64,000 nucleotides of DNA from Bartonella tamiae Th239 (GTDB taxonomy: Bacteria; Pseudomonadota; Alphaproteobacteria; Rhizobiales; Rhizobiaceae), in the NCBI RefSeq assembly GCF_000278275.1, contig NZ_JH725147.1:100148-164147 (forward strand), written 5' to 3'. The notes beneath the pieces are model-generated. The model searched no databases and had not been told where the DNA came from. It was given only the letters and a program-made list of their open reading frames with translations. A program made the translations under genes and the position numbers. Shown here piece by piece: positions 48,502 to 58,973 of the stretch. Every line of letters starts with the position of its first letter. Positions within the stretch are counted from its first letter, which is position 1.

Positions 48502-49230
48502 AATACACTCCAAATGCCAGCTATAAAACGCTCTGTAAAACGAATGACAAAACACGTTTTAGCTTTTAAAAGGAATTACCGCCTTATTCACTCTCGTGCA
48601 AGTCTTGTCCTTCACAAAGTATGCACCACAATTTTTGAAATTGAGAACAAGAGTGGAACGAATCAGCGACGAATCGCTGACATTTACATGTTCTAACTTT
48701 GTTCTGAAGGCTATCGCTTTCTTCGTAATAAAAATTTATTATCAATATAGTATGCGAATATCAAAAAATCCAGTTTTCAGCAAAACCTCTGCTTTAAAAA
48801 ACAGATGAAAGGATTTATCAGGCTTTTTTAAGCGTATTAATTTTTAAACATTGTGGTGAATTTTAATGATCCGATTATAAAAACGATCTGTCATGAGAAT
48901 GACGTGTTCATTATGATTAAACAAAGTGTTTAGCCTTATTTTATACAAGATGACCAAGATGAAAACGTCACGTAGTCAAGTAAGCATGACAGTAAAAAGC
49001 GCTTTTAAAATCTACAATAAAACAGAATATGATAGCCAAAACGATAAAATAGGCGCATCATTTTAAAACAGTTTTCAAAAGCGCGGCAAACGCATGAAAC
49101 ACTTCTTCAACCACAGAAACATTTTTCATCACCAAAAGTTATAGATTGATAGTCATGATGTGACCGGATACGACCGACCACACATTTAAAAAATGAGAAG
49201 GCTATGACACGTCTTCATGTTTAAAACAAA
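48502..49230. other. Intergenic, no gene seen
   Basis: Some 730 AT-rich bases between rpmF and the helicase. One perfect small hairpin, TCAGCGA-CGAA-TCGCTGA (48663-48680), without U-run; otherwise no element recognised. Confidence 0.5.
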
Positions 49231-49254
49231 AAAACCGGCCATAAGACCGGTTTT
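49231..49254 (-). terminator. Rho-independent terminator after rpmF
   Basis: AAAACCGG (49231-49238) and CCGGTTTT (49247-49254); on the minus strand seven U bases follow. It ends 23 bases from the rpmF stop. Confidence 0.85.
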
Positions 49255-49276
49255 CGTAGTGATAAACATCACATCA

Positions 49277-49456
49277 TCAATCTTTAGGTGTTAAGACCTG
49301 ACGACCACGATACATACCAGTTTTTAAATCGATATGATGAGGACGGCGTAGTTCACCTGAATCTTTATCCTCAATATAAGTCGGCGCTTTAAGAGCGTCA
49401 GACGAACGACGCATGCCGCGCTTAGACGGGGATGTTTTTCGTTTAGGTACAGCCAT
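49277..49456 (-). CDS. rpmF: 50S ribosomal protein bL32
   Basis: 59 aa large-subunit protein with the N-terminus [18 protein letters not shown]. It has no zinc-binding cysteines. ATG 49456 is the family start; an upstream in-frame ATG at 49471 is less likely. Downstream of mtgA on the same strand, as in many Rhizobiales. Confidence 0.96.
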   Translation of the reverse strand: MAVPKRKTSPSKRGMRRSSDALKAPTYIEDKDSGELRRPHHIDLKTGMYRGRQVLTPKD

Positions 49457-49965
49457 GGAATGATACTCCAAATTTGCTAAGAATAGATCTGACAGATAAG
49501 CCTAATGCCCACTTTTCAGAAAAAAAGAGATAAGTTTGTGCGTGCCTATACACTGAATACATGAGTTTGACCAGACTCAAAGCGCATTTTTTTAAAAGAT
49601 GACGACGAAAAAGATGAAAATCTTTAAAAAAAACCAAATGCGCCTTCATTTTATGAAAATTTAAGTACAAACCAAGTCGATAGCGGCTTCTTTAGGCTCA
49701 ATCCCTTTTCATTATATTAAAATAGCATGATAAACAGCAAAATTATGCAAGGGAAAAATATGTAAGGAAAAAGTGATTCTTAGATAAAGGTTTTGATTGC
49801 TCTTTCTGACAAAGCAGATGGAAGCTGTTTTATCTTTTTTGTCTATCGAAAACTTTCGCGATTAATTTTGTCGACAAATTTTTAAGAAAAACATATTTTC
49901 ACTGCTCTTTTACCTTTTGTCACTTAAATCCTCATAGCTTTTGATACAGTGAATGAAACTTAAGC
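49457..49965. other. Intergenic with dispersed repeat
   Basis: About 510 bases between mtgA and rpmF. Contains one copy of an imperfect 35-base repeat (49797-49831) also seen at 63601-63635. No gene. Confidence 0.5.
49797..49831 (+). repeat. Imperfect dispersed repeat, copy 1
   Basis: Matches 63601-63635 at 31 of 35 positions by direct comparison. Core CAAAGCAGA then GAAGCTGTTTT. Similarity weakens beyond. Nature unknown. Confidence 0.6.
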
Positions 49966-50673
49966 CTAGCGCACACATTGAATATAGGCGCCTGATTGAC
50001 GCGCGCGGTTTTCAATTAAAATTGCCAAACGTGTGAGATTGACGGATGGTTTGGCAGGATGACGCAATTTTGGATTGGGTAAAGCAACAGCCATCAAAGC
50101 GGCTTGACGTGCAGTAAGATTTTTTGCCGACCTTTTAAAATAATGCTGAGCGGCAGCTTCTGCACCATAAATACCCGATCCCCATTCTGCAATATTGAGA
50201 TAAATTTCTAAAATTTTTTCTTTTGACAAAACTTGATCGGCAACAACGGCATAAGAAATTTCCAATGCTTTTCTGACATAATAAGGACGACCATGCCATA
50301 AAAAAAGATTTTTGACCATTTGCATTGTAATAGTCGAAGCCCCGCGTGAGGGTCCGTTTTTACTTGTTATAACACTTTGTAATTCTTTCCAATCCACGCC
50401 ATGATGGGCACAAAATTTTCCATCTTCAGACATGATAACAGCATAACGCAGATGAGGCGATATATCGTTTAAACGGACCCATTGGCGATCATAACCACGC
50501 AATAAGACAAGATCTTTTATCATTAAAGTCGAGAGAGGGTGGATAAAAGGTAACCGATAAAACACAATGAAAAAAAACGGCAAAACCAATACTATCAGCA
50601 AAAAATACGTCATAAAACGATATTTTGTTTGTTTCGATATTTTTTTATGACGTTTATTTTGTGATGTAACCAC
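49966..50673 (-). CDS. mtgA: Monofunctional peptidoglycan glycosyltransferase
   Basis: 235 aa GT51 enzyme polymerising lipid II. A single N-terminal membrane segment (residues 21-40), catalytic Glu in [14 protein letters not shown], then [34 protein letters not shown] and [14 protein letters not shown]. The start is a GTG at 50673 with AAAGGG upstream. Divergent from ispA. Confidence 0.94.
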   Translation of the reverse strand: MVTSQNKRHKKISKQTKYRFMTYFLLIVLVLPFFFIVFYRLPFIHPLSTLMIKDLVLLRGYDRQWVRLNDISPHLRYAVIMSEDGKFCAHHGVDWKELQSVITSKNGPSRGASTITMQMVKNLFLWHGRPYYVRKALEISYAVVADQVLSKEKILEIYLNIAEWGSGIYGAEAAAQHYFKRSAKNLTARQAALMAVALPNPKLRHPAKPSVNLTRLAILIENRARQSGAYIQCVR

Positions 50674-50773
50674 AGATGATACCCTTTATTTATCATCACA
50701 CTATACTGCAAACTCTTGACGAGGTCGATCGATTGCTTCATGCCCATATTGCAAGAAAAAGAAAGTCAGGACA

Positions 50774-51676
50774 ATGGATAATTTTGCCAATACACTTCTT
50801 AACACTGCTGAAAAAATCGGTCACTTTTTAGATGAAGCGCTCAAACCCTCGTTAAAACTCGGTGAAATTCATCGTCCTGAATCTCTTTTAGCCGCGATGC
50901 GCCATGGTGTACTAAATGGCGGCAAAAGGCTTCGCCCTTTTCTTGTGATGCAAACAGCTGCACTTTTTGATGCCAATCCACAAGCGGCATTGCGTGTTGC
51001 AGCAGCACTCGAATGTGTTCACTGTTATTCGCTCATTCATGATGATTTGCCTGCAATGGATGATGATGATTTGCGCCGTGGACAACCCACTGTTCATAAA
51101 GCGTTTGACGAGGCAACCGCTATTCTTGCTGGTGATGCTTTATTAACGATGAGTTTTGATATGATTGCCGATGAGGCTCTTGAACTAAAAGCCGAAACAA
51201 AATTACGCTTAATAAGCGGACTTGCACGAAGTGCGGGCTTAGGCGGTATGGTTGGTGGACAGGTTCTGGATTTACAATCGGAACATGTCACAGTTGAGGA
51301 AACAGATATTATCACCTTACAAGCGATGAAAACAGGTGCCCTTATCCGTTATGGCTGTGAGGCAGGTGCACTGATTGGCAATGCAACACGTGAAGACTAT
51401 GAAAGATTATCAGAATTTGGTGCAGCTATTGGTCTTGCTTTTCAACTTGCTGATGATTTGCTTGATGTGACATCAGATACAGTTTCGCTTGGAAAAACGG
51501 CTGGAAAAGATATTGCTGCCAATAAAGCAACCTTAGTGGCACTACACGGTGAAGAATGGGCAAAAAAACAATTAGAAGGCTTAGTTGCACAAGCAGAAGA
51601 GCTTCTTTTTCCCTTTAAAGAAAAAGCTTTTCTTTTACGACAAACTGCGCATTTCATCGCTAATCGAAAGCATTAA
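50774..51676 (+). CDS. ispA: Farnesyl diphosphate synthase, polyprenyl synthetase family
   Basis: 300 aa trans-prenyltransferase building C15 diphosphate from IPP and DMAPP. First aspartate-rich motif HDDLPAMDDDD near residues 88-98 and second DDLLD near 228-232, with GGKRLRPFL and GKTAGKD. A medium-chain (FPP or GPP) product is likely from the family size, but product length is not shown. ispG lies 2 kb away. Confidence 0.92.
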   Translation: MDNFANTLLNTAEKIGHFLDEALKPSLKLGEIHRPESLLAAMRHGVLNGGKRLRPFLVMQTAALFDANPQAALRVAAALECVHCYSLIHDDLPAMDDDDLRRGQPTVHKAFDEATAILAGDALLTMSFDMIADEALELKAETKLRLISGLARSAGLGGMVGGQVLDLQSEHVTVEETDIITLQAMKTGALIRYGCEAGALIGNATREDYERLSEFGAAIGLAFQLADDLLDVTSDTVSLGKTAGKDIAANKATLVALHGEEWAKKQLEGLVAQAEELLFPFKEKAFLLRQTAHFIANRKH

Positions 51677-51873
51677 GCAAGAGCGCATCATCATAGAAAT
51701 TAAGATTCTTTGATCCTTACAGCACGCATTTTAATGTTTGCACTTAATGTTTCATCATTAAAACATCAAAAACAAGCACAACAACACTCTATCAACCCAA
51801 CCGTCTTGCTCTGACACAGTTTTACTTTTAAACTTTCACTTTGGGTTTAAAGGAGACTTTTGAGAGATCCGTC

Positions 51874-52461
51874 ATGCCATTTACGCTTGCTGCACCCTTA
51901 GAGGCACTTGAAGAAATTAAAAAAAGCCGTTTTTTAACACGTGCTTTTCCACTTCATTCTTTCGAACACGCCGATAATATCATTAAAGACATACGCCAAG
52001 AAGATGCCACGCATCACTGTTTTGCATGGAAATATGGTTTAAACTATCGCTTTAGTGACGATGGAGAACCTACAGGCACGGCTGGCAAACCAATATTAAA
52101 TGCTATTGAAGGACGAGATTGGGATCGTATTCTTGTTATCATTACCCGTTGGTATGGTGGTATTCAATTGGGGACAGGCGGACTTGCACGGGCTTATGGT
52201 GGCGGCGCGGCGCGCTTGCTACAAAACGCTGAACGTGAAGAAATTATTGATTGGGGCACAGTGACTTTTCATTGTCCGTTTCATCTCATTACTAGTGTTG
52301 AAAATGAAACAGCCACCTTTCAAGCCAAGCTGATTGATCAACAATTTGACGCCGAAGGATGCCTTTTTTCAGTGCAAGTGCCAAATTCAATGATTAAACC
52401 CTTTGCCTCATGGCTGAAGGAGCGCAGTGCAGGACGGATAGAGCTTCAAAATGATTTATAG
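51874..52461 (+). CDS. YigZ / IMPACT family protein
   Basis: 195 aa member of the UPF0029/YigZ family. The N-terminal IMPACT domain carries the motif SDDGEPTGTAGKPILNAIEG, then ITRWYGGIQLGTGGLARAYGG; the C-terminal domain is ferredoxin-like. Start ATG 51874, preceded by GAGAG; the frame is open upstream without a good start. The family relates to translational stress (IMPACT/Gcn1) in eukaryotes; its bacterial role is unknown. Confidence 0.9.
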   Translation: MPFTLAAPLEALEEIKKSRFLTRAFPLHSFEHADNIIKDIRQEDATHHCFAWKYGLNYRFSDDGEPTGTAGKPILNAIEGRDWDRILVIITRWYGGIQLGTGGLARAYGGGAARLLQNAEREEIIDWGTVTFHCPFHLITSVENETATFQAKLIDQQFDAEGCLFSVQVPNSMIKPFASWLKERSAGRIELQNDL

Positions 52462-52474
52462 AAATATGTGACAT

Positions 52475-52505
52475 AAGACGTGTTTAACGCAACACGTCTT
52501 TAACA
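52475..52505 (+). terminator. Terminator after yigZ-like gene
   Basis: AAGACGTGTT (52475-52484) and AACACGTCTT (52491-52500), loop TAACGC, then TAACA. Perfect ten-base stem 13 bases after the stop, but a weak U-run. Confidence 0.55.
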
Positions 52506-52820
52506 TAGGGCGAAAGACGCGTTTTAATCGTCATAATAGTGTTGAAAAAACAGATTTGCATGAGTCTATTTTTTGCTTTTAAGAAACTCCAAAATGACAC
52601 AAAGATCATCTGTGAAACGTCTTTGAAATCTTCATCACAATATTCTGGGATCAAAACCGCTTCATTTCAATGCACTATCACAAAAGTAAAAGGCTTCATG
52701 ATCGATCTTTTCATCAATAAAGACCCTTAAAAAAATTTATAAGCATGATCGTGATTGAGCAAAATAAGACATTGAAGCTATCTTTATGGTTTTTGTGCAA
52801 TCTTTCTTGTAAAGATAAAT
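52506..52820. other. Intergenic, no gene seen
   Basis: About 315 bases between the yigZ-like gene terminator and the convergent ispG. No supported element. Confidence 0.5.
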
Positions 52821-54056
52821 TCATTTAAAGCGATTTTCGATATAGTCAGCCACCATTTGTTCAAATTCGGCGGCAATATTGTCGCCACGCAATGTTTTGA
52901 GTTTTTGACCATCAACAAATACAGGGGCAGCTGGCGTTTCTCCCGTACCGGGCAAGGAAATACCAATATCGGCATGTTTGGACTCACCAGGCCCATTGAC
53001 GATGCACCCCATAACCGCAACATTTAGCGCTTCAACACCGGGATATTTATCACGCCATACGGGCATATTTTTTCGAATATCGCTTTGAATTTTTTGCGCC
53101 AATTCTTGAAACACCGTAGAGGTTGTTCGACCACAGCCCGGGCATGCCGCAACAATGGGGATAAATTGGCGAAAGCCCATCACTTGCAAAAGTTCTTGTG
53201 ATACTTGGACTTCCTTTGTGCGATCCCCACCCGGTTCAGGCGTGAGAGAAATTCGAATTGTATCTCCAATACCCTGTTGCAATAAAATGCCCATAGCGGC
53301 AGAAGAAGCCACAATACCCTTGGTGCCCATACCAGCTTCTGTTAAGCCTAAATGCAAAGCGTGGTTACAGCGGCTAGCAAGCATTGTATATACGGCAATT
53401 AAATCTTGCACTTGGCTGACTTTAGCTGATAAAATTATTTTATCGCGATTAAGACCAATATCCTCGGCAAGCTGTGCTGAAAGTAATGCGGATTGAACCA
53501 CCGCCTCACGCATCACCTCTTCGGCAGATAAAATGCTGCCTTTTTTTGCATTGTCATCCATGAGGCGTGTGAGCAATTCCTGATCAAGAGACCCCCAATT
53601 GACCCCAATGCGAACAGGTTTATTATAATGAATGGCGATCTCAACAATATCACTAAACTGTTTATCTCGCTTATCCTTAAAACCAACATTGCCCGGATTA
53701 ATACGATATTTTGCCAAGGCTTTTGCACAATCTGGATGATCGGATAAAAGTTTATGACCAATATAATGAAAATCACCAATAAGGGGTATATGAAGACCCA
53801 AACGTTCCAAACGCTCACGAATTTTTGGAACAGCTGCGGCTGATTCATCACGATCCACAGTGATACGAACAATTTCTGAGCCTGCTTTAAATAAGGCTGC
53901 CACTTGCGCAACGGTCGAATCAATATCGGCCGTATCAGTATTGGTCATCGATTGCACAACGACAGGATTATTTCCACCGACCATAACCCCGCCGACATTA
54001 ACGCTCTCGGATTGACGACGAGAAAAGGCTTTTGAAAAATATTCTTGTTGGGTCAT
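52821..54056 (-). CDS. ispG: (E)-4-hydroxy-3-methylbut-2-enyl-diphosphate synthase
   Basis: 411 aa iron-sulphur enzyme of the MEP isoprenoid pathway; flavodoxin- or ferredoxin-dependent. The [4Fe-4S] ligands lie in CPGCGRT and CIVNGPGE; the N-terminal TIM barrel has [10 protein letters not shown] and [12 protein letters not shown] 54056. Stands alone on the minus strand. Confidence 0.96.
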   Translation of the reverse strand: MTQQEYFSKAFSRRQSESVNVGGVMVGGNNPVVVQSMTNTDTADIDSTVAQVAALFKAGSEIVRITVDRDESAAAVPKIRERLERLGLHIPLIGDFHYIGHKLLSDHPDCAKALAKYRINPGNVGFKDKRDKQFSDIVEIAIHYNKPVRIGVNWGSLDQELLTRLMDDNAKKGSILSAEEVMREAVVQSALLSAQLAEDIGLNRDKIILSAKVSQVQDLIAVYTMLASRCNHALHLGLTEAGMGTKGIVASSAAMGILLQQGIGDTIRISLTPEPGGDRTKEVQVSQELLQVMGFRQFIPIVAACPGCGRTTSTVFQELAQKIQSDIRKNMPVWRDKYPGVEALNVAVMGCIVNGPGESKHADIGISLPGTGETPAAPVFVDGQKLKTLRGDNIAAEFEQMVADYIENRFK

Positions 54057-54521
54057 AATATAATTCGTTTACACTCACTTTGTTGAACGATCCTATACAT
54101 CGTCATGTGTGCCGTAAAATCTTAGTTTTTGTTGATGTCTTATAAAGGAAAAGCGACAATATGTCCTCTGCTTATTTTTCTATGCAGATTTTTAAAACCA
54201 CTATGCAGCATCATTTTATACGCATTACAACGATGGTTTCAATAATCTTTTTTAAAATACGACCTTTCAAGCTATCTTCCAATATGTGATCTTTTAATAT
54301 GGAAATTTCATTTTCGCATTCAACATATCTTATTGTATTGCAAGATCGCAGTTTTGATCAATAGTTGTCCCCTATCAAAAGACAATTTCTATGAAACCTT
54401 TTTACGCGTTTTACGTTTCTTTTGAAACAATAAAATGAAACCAAAACGCATTATTTAAGATATTTTACAAAAAACGTCTTACACATCGGCTTAATCATTA
54501 TAAAACAAAAAGGAGACATTG
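54057..54521. other. Intergenic, no gene seen
   Basis: About 465 AT-rich bases between divergent ispG and the small tail-anchored protein. Presumed promoters for both; none recognised with confidence. Confidence 0.5.
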
Positions 54522-54809
54522 ATGGGTATTTTTCAAGATAATGGTTCAACAACAGAAAAATCAAAAAAACGTATTGACGAATTAAAACGGGAATTGTCTA
54601 CTCTGACAGGAGAAAGCCAATGGACTGACCCAAACTATCATGCTGGCGAAGCTGTCGGCGTGATGAAAGAAAAAGGGCGTCAAGCAATTGACCATGTTAG
54701 CCATCATGCACATGAACTGAAAGAAAAAGCCAAAGATAATCCAAAAACCCTTTTGGCCATTATTGCGGGTGTTGGATTAGCGGCTTGCCTTATCATGCGC
54801 AAAAACTAA
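54522..54809 (+). CDS. Small tail-anchored protein, ElaB/YqjD-like
   Basis: 95 aa from ATG 54522, which has AGGAG eight bases upstream. An N-terminal charged helical part (KSKKRIDELKRELSTL, then HAGEAVGVMKEKGRQAIDHVSHHAHELKEKAK) precedes one C-terminal membrane segment (TLLAIIAGVGLAACLIM) and RKN. This is the ElaB/YqjD plan (DUF883), whose members anchor ribosomes in stationary phase in E. coli. The family match is not certain. Confidence 0.7.
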   Translation: MGIFQDNGSTTEKSKKRIDELKRELSTLTGESQWTDPNYHAGEAVGVMKEKGRQAIDHVSHHAHELKEKAKDNPKTLLAIIAGVGLAACLIMRKN

Positions 54810-55263
54810 TCAAACAGATTTTACTGATCTTAACCTCATCATAACGTCACTTCATTGAAGGGATCATGGTTATTTTACCGTGTGAAGCGGTGCCAAAGAC
54901 ACCGCTTCAAAAACATAGCTTAATGGTTTCAAATCAATAATATGATATCAAAAGAAATGTTCAAAAAGATGATCCCATCTATGCAAAATGCCTCAATTTG
55001 ATAGGCCTTAACAGCTATATATAAGCATTTTTGACATCCATACCCTTTGGTAAAAAATAAGACCGGTGAATTTCACTCATAAAAAGTGATGATGAGGCGC
55101 TTAATAGTGAAAATTTCCTGTTACATTATGATACGCGTCAGCGTTGTATGTATGCGCATTGCCTATGTCATCAATCATCTTATTTTATCATAAACATTAA
55201 TATAAAACTCAAATGATGAAAATCCGTGGCGTTTTCGCTATCAAAAAAACAACGGTACTCTTC
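54810..55263. other. Intergenic with perfect hairpin
   Basis: About 455 bases without a gene. TGAAGCGGTG (54883-54892), 7-base loop, CACCGCTTCA (54900-54909) forms a perfect ten-base stem, but no U-run follows on either strand. Confidence 0.5.
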
Positions 55264-55611
55264 TTATTTTTTGCGCCATGTCAAAGCCGATGTTTTTTCA
55301 TAAAGCCAACTATATTGACGCACCATCTGTTTTGTTCGCGTATATTGAAATCCAAGGCTTGAAAAAATCATCAAAACAATCAGATCGACACAATAATAAT
55401 GCACAGACAGTAATGTCCCATTAAAAGGTGGAATATAATGGATAAATCGCACCACACAGGCAAGCGGAATCATATAAATAAGTGCAACACAATAATGACG
55501 CCACGTCAATGCACAAGCACGCCCCGTCATCCAAGCTGCCCATCCGCCCAAAAGACATGTCACAAAAACAAAGACCAAAAAGGACGGTTCTTCGTAAAAA
55601 ATACCTTGCAT
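55264..55611 (-). CDS. DUF6867 family membrane protein
   Basis: 115 aa with three hydrophobic stretches (about residues 10-30, 36-54, 70-86) and a basic C-terminus. In Rhizobiales a DUF6867 protein commonly follows livF, as here on the same strand 136 bases after it. Function unknown; membership of the branched-chain amino acid transporter set is inference from the position. Confidence 0.8.
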   Translation of the reverse strand: MQGIFYEEPSFLVFVFVTCLLGGWAAWMTGRACALTWRHYCVALIYMIPLACVVRFIHYIPPFNGTLLSVHYYCVDLIVLMIFSSLGFQYTRTKQMVRQYSWLYEKTSALTWRKK

Positions 55612-55747
55612 ATTTTTATGGCTCCTGTGCTGTGTTCATGAGTCATTTTTCTTGATGACATATTTTTGCATCGCATCATCATCTACATTACAAAATGCAT
55701 TCATTTTTATTATAAAGCTCTTTTAACCTTCATCGACATTAGAAACA

Positions 55748-56488
55748 TTATCCTTGATGTTTTGTACCATCAAGATAGGCAGCACGCACTTCAGGATTAG
55801 ACAATAATGCAATGCCCGTGCCACTTAAAGTAACCTGACCATTCACCAAAACATAGCCACGATGAGCAAGTTTTAAAGCGCCAAAAGCATTTTGTTCAAC
55901 CAAAAAGACGGTTAAACCCGTTTCACGATTTAAGGTTTGAATGGCCTCAAAAATCTGTTTGACAATCAAAGGTGCCAAACCCAAAGATGGCTCATCCAAC
56001 ATTAGTAAATTTGGCCGCCCCATCAGTGCACGGGCAATTGCCAACATTTGTTGCTCACCGCCAGATAATGTCCCACCACGCTGATTCAAACGTTCTTTTA
56101 AACGCGGAAAAAGCGCAAACATTTTTTCAACATCGTCATCAAAATATTTTAAATGATCAAGACTTGCACCCATTTGTAAATTTTCCAAAACACTCATACG
56201 TGGGAAAATACGCCGCCCTTCCGGTGATAGGGCGATTCTTAAACGCGCAATGTCATGGCTGTGCATTTGTGTTATATCCTGACCATCATAAACAATGCGC
56301 CCACGGCGTGCACGCGGATGACCAAAGACACTCATCATTAAGGTTGATTTGCCCGCACCATTTGCACCAATAAGGGTCACAATTTCCCCTTTATTAACGT
56401 GGATGGAAACATCCCGCAGCGCTTGAATCGACCCATAAAACGTTTCAATATTTTCAACACGCAAAAGCGCTTTTTCAGTCTCACTCAT
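55748..56488 (-). CDS. livF: Branched-chain amino acid ABC transporter ATP-binding protein LivF
   Basis: 246 aa ATPase. Walker A GANGAGKST, Q-loop region, signature LSGGEQQMLAIARAL, Walker B LLMLDEPSLGLAP. ATG overlaps livG by four bases (ATGA at 56485-56488). Pairs with LivG as a heterodimer in the family. Confidence 0.95.
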   Translation of the reverse strand: MSETEKALLRVENIETFYGSIQALRDVSIHVNKGEIVTLIGANGAGKSTLMMSVFGHPRARRGRIVYDGQDITQMHSHDIARLRIALSPEGRRIFPRMSVLENLQMGASLDHLKYFDDDVEKMFALFPRLKERLNQRGGTLSGGEQQMLAIARALMGRPNLLMLDEPSLGLAPLIVKQIFEAIQTLNRETGLTVFLVEQNAFGALKLAHRGYVLVNGQVTLSGTGIALLSNPEVRAAYLDGTKHQG

Positions 56489-57405
56489 GATCGCTCCTCC
56501 GCTTTATCTTCAATAACCTTATCTAAAAGATCATCAATAGTTGCTTGCGCAGGATCACTTTCACCTTGTTGTTTTTCAGTATCAACCAAATGTTCAATTT
56601 CATCATCATCCACACCAAGATAGGCCGCAATAACCTTGGGATCATTGCGAACCTTTTCAGGTGTACCATCAGAAATTTTGGCACCATATTCCAAAACAAT
56701 CACATGGTCGGATATTTCCATCACCACAGACATATCATGTTCGATCAACAAAATAGAGGTTTTTTCGACATCACGAATATGGAGCAAAAGCTTATTCAAT
56801 TCGAGTGATTCTTTTGGATTAAGACCTGCGGCTGGCTCATCAAGGCATAAGAGTTTTGGTTGTGTACACATGGCGCGGGCAATTTCAAGCCGCCTTTGAT
56901 CCCCATAAGGAAGATCCCCTGCAGGGTCATCAGCACGCTCAATAAGATTGATTTTTTCAAGCCATTGCCGCCCTTTTTCAATCGCTGCTTGTGCTTTTTT
57001 TTCATATCTTGGCAATCCAAGCAAACCAAAAAAAGTTAAACCTGATGCACGCATCAATTCATTATGTTGTGCAACAAGAAGATTTTCCAAAACAGTCAAA
57101 CCAGTAAACAAACGAATATTTTGAAAAGTTCTGGCGACTTTTGCTTTTTTGGTAATGTCGAAATCGGCAAGACGCTCAAGTAAAAAAGGCGCATTCTGCC
57201 CAGTATTGAGCGTTAAACGACCGCCTGTTGGGCGATAAAAGCCAGTAATACAATTAAAAACAGTCGTTTTACCAGCACCATTTGGACCAATAAGAGCGGT
57301 AATTTTTCCCCGTTCAACATCAAAACTGAGATCATTAACGGCAACAAGCCCGCCAAATTCCATGCGTAAATGTTCAACAGAAAGAACAATCTTGTTCTGA
57401 TCCAT
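56485..57405 (-). CDS. livG: Branched-chain amino acid ABC transporter ATP-binding protein LivG
   Basis: 306 aa ATPase. Walker A GPNGAGKTT, signature-like DLPYGDQRRLEIARAM and Walker B LLCLDEPAAGLNP (the YGDQRR signature is typical of LivG). The last 55 residues form an acidic extension (DDDEIEHLVDTEKQQ...KAEERS) beyond the usual end at about 255. The ATG shares one base with the livM stop (TAATG). Confidence 0.94.
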   Translation of the reverse strand: MDQNKIVLSVEHLRMEFGGLVAVNDLSFDVERGKITALIGPNGAGKTTVFNCITGFYRPTGGRLTLNTGQNAPFLLERLADFDITKKAKVARTFQNIRLFTGLTVLENLLVAQHNELMRASGLTFFGLLGLPRYEKKAQAAIEKGRQWLEKINLIERADDPAGDLPYGDQRRLEIARAMCTQPKLLCLDEPAAGLNPKESLELNKLLLHIRDVEKTSILLIEHDMSVVMEISDHVIVLEYGAKISDGTPEKVRNDPKVIAAYLGVDDDEIEHLVDTEKQQGESDPAQATIDDLLDKVIEDKAEERS

Positions 57406-58970
57406 TAGCCTTGACCTTCCTTGGTATACGTACCAGAGACGGTTTTGCGTTTATGCAAAAAAGCACTCGCTTGACGGGTGGAAACAAAACCACGCGGTTT
57501 CCACACCATAACCATCACCATGACTAATCCAAACCATAGCATTCGATAGTGTTGGGGATTAAAATCAGGCCCAAAAATCATTTGAAGCGCAGGCACATCG
57601 CGCAACAATTCCATGCCGCCAATCATCACGACAGCTGCAAGTGCTATTCCGCCGAGTGAGCCCATGCCACCCAAAACCACAATGGCTAAAATAATGGCAG
57701 ATTCTTCAAATACAAAACTTGTATAATCCGCACGACCTTGCCGTGCAGCAAAAAATGCCCCTGCAAAACCGCCAAACATTGCTCCGATCGAAAAAGCAGT
57801 TAATTTTGTGATCACTGTATTCATGCCAAGTGAACGACAGGCAATTTCATCTTCACGCAATGCTTCCCATGCGCGACCAATAGGCAAACGACGTAACCGT
57901 GTAATAATACAAGCTGTTAAGACAACCATTACAACAATGATATAATAGAGAAAAATTTTATAATGTGCTGCTTGAAAATTCCATCCAAAAAACGCCGCAA
58001 AACCATGTTCACCACGGATAAAGGGCAAACCAAAAAAACTTGCTTTTTCAACCGATAAACCTGAAGCACCGCCTGTAACGGGTGTCCAATTTTGCAAAAC
58101 AATCCGAATGATTTCTCCAAAGGCCAAAGTCACAATAGCCAAATAATCCCCGCGCAATCGCAATACAGGAAAGCCCAATATCATGCCCCAAAGTGCAGCA
58201 AAAAAACCAGCAAGAGGAAGACAAAGCCAAAATGAAAATCCAAAGTGATTGCCTAAAAGTGCGACGGTATAAGCCCCAACCGCATAAAACGCGACATATC
58301 CAAGATCAAGAAGACCTGCCAACCCAACAACTATGTTCAAACCCCATGCCAACATAATATAGATGAGAATTTGAATGGCATAATTATCAATCCATTTTTG
58401 CGACTGCGCTAAATTGTCCACGACAAAGCTGGTAATAAAAAATGGGTAAATGAGTAAAAGTGCAAGGATAAAGCCGGGAGCATATTTATGTATTTTGGGC
58501 GATACAACCGCTATAGATGATGTGAGCGATTGTCTTGCACGATGGGAATATAAAAAGAAAACGGCCACAATCAAAAGCACAAGCAAAACAAGCCCAACAA
58601 TCAATAATTGAGATGTTTGCGCTGAAAGCTGATAGCTTGGCAAGGACACATTTAGTGCATAATAAAGCCAAGCCCGATAAAGAATAAAGAGAATTGCCAT
58701 AGGGAAAAGAGCAAAAACTGTGCCCTTTATTCCACCACCAAAAAAACGCCATGTAAAGCGTCCCACACCTGCAATCAAAACGTAATTGAAAAGATACCCC
58801 ATTTGTGGCGTTAATGTCATTTCATTGTTTAAATTTAAATCAGCTCGAAAACCAACGATAAAAACGAATAGTAGAAAAGCAATCAGAGCTGTTATAGCCC
58901 CCTCTTTTAGAGCCGCTATAAAACGCTCTGTTCTATCATTTGATGGTATTTGTAACTCATTATTCGCCAC
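57405..58970 (-). CDS. livM: Branched-chain amino acid ABC transporter permease LivM
   Basis: 521 aa permease, longer than the E. coli form (about 425) because of an N-terminal region with extra membrane segments, as in other rhizobial LivM proteins. The core (about residues 195-490) has roughly eight hydrophobic segments, the EAA-like loop with [23 protein letters not shown] and the LGGMGSLGG motif. ATG 58970, 3 bases after the livH stop. Confidence 0.93.
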   Translation of the reverse strand: MANNELQIPSNDRTERFIAALKEGAITALIAFLLFVFIVGFRADLNLNNEMTLTPQMGYLFNYVLIAGVGRFTWRFFGGGIKGTVFALFPMAILFILYRAWLYYALNVSLPSYQLSAQTSQLLIVGLVLLVLLIVAVFFLYSHRARQSLTSSIAVVSPKIHKYAPGFILALLLIYPFFITSFVVDNLAQSQKWIDNYAIQILIYIMLAWGLNIVVGLAGLLDLGYVAFYAVGAYTVALLGNHFGFSFWLCLPLAGFFAALWGMILGFPVLRLRGDYLAIVTLAFGEIIRIVLQNWTPVTGGASGLSVEKASFFGLPFIRGEHGFAAFFGWNFQAAHYKIFLYYIIVVMVVLTACIITRLRRLPIGRAWEALREDEIACRSLGMNTVITKLTAFSIGAMFGGFAGAFFAARQGRADYTSFVFEESAIILAIVVLGGMGSLGGIALAAVVMIGGMELLRDVPALQMIFGPDFNPQHYRMLWFGLVMVMVMVWKPRGFVSTRQASAFLHKRKTVSGTYTKEGQG

Positions 58971-58973
58971 GGC

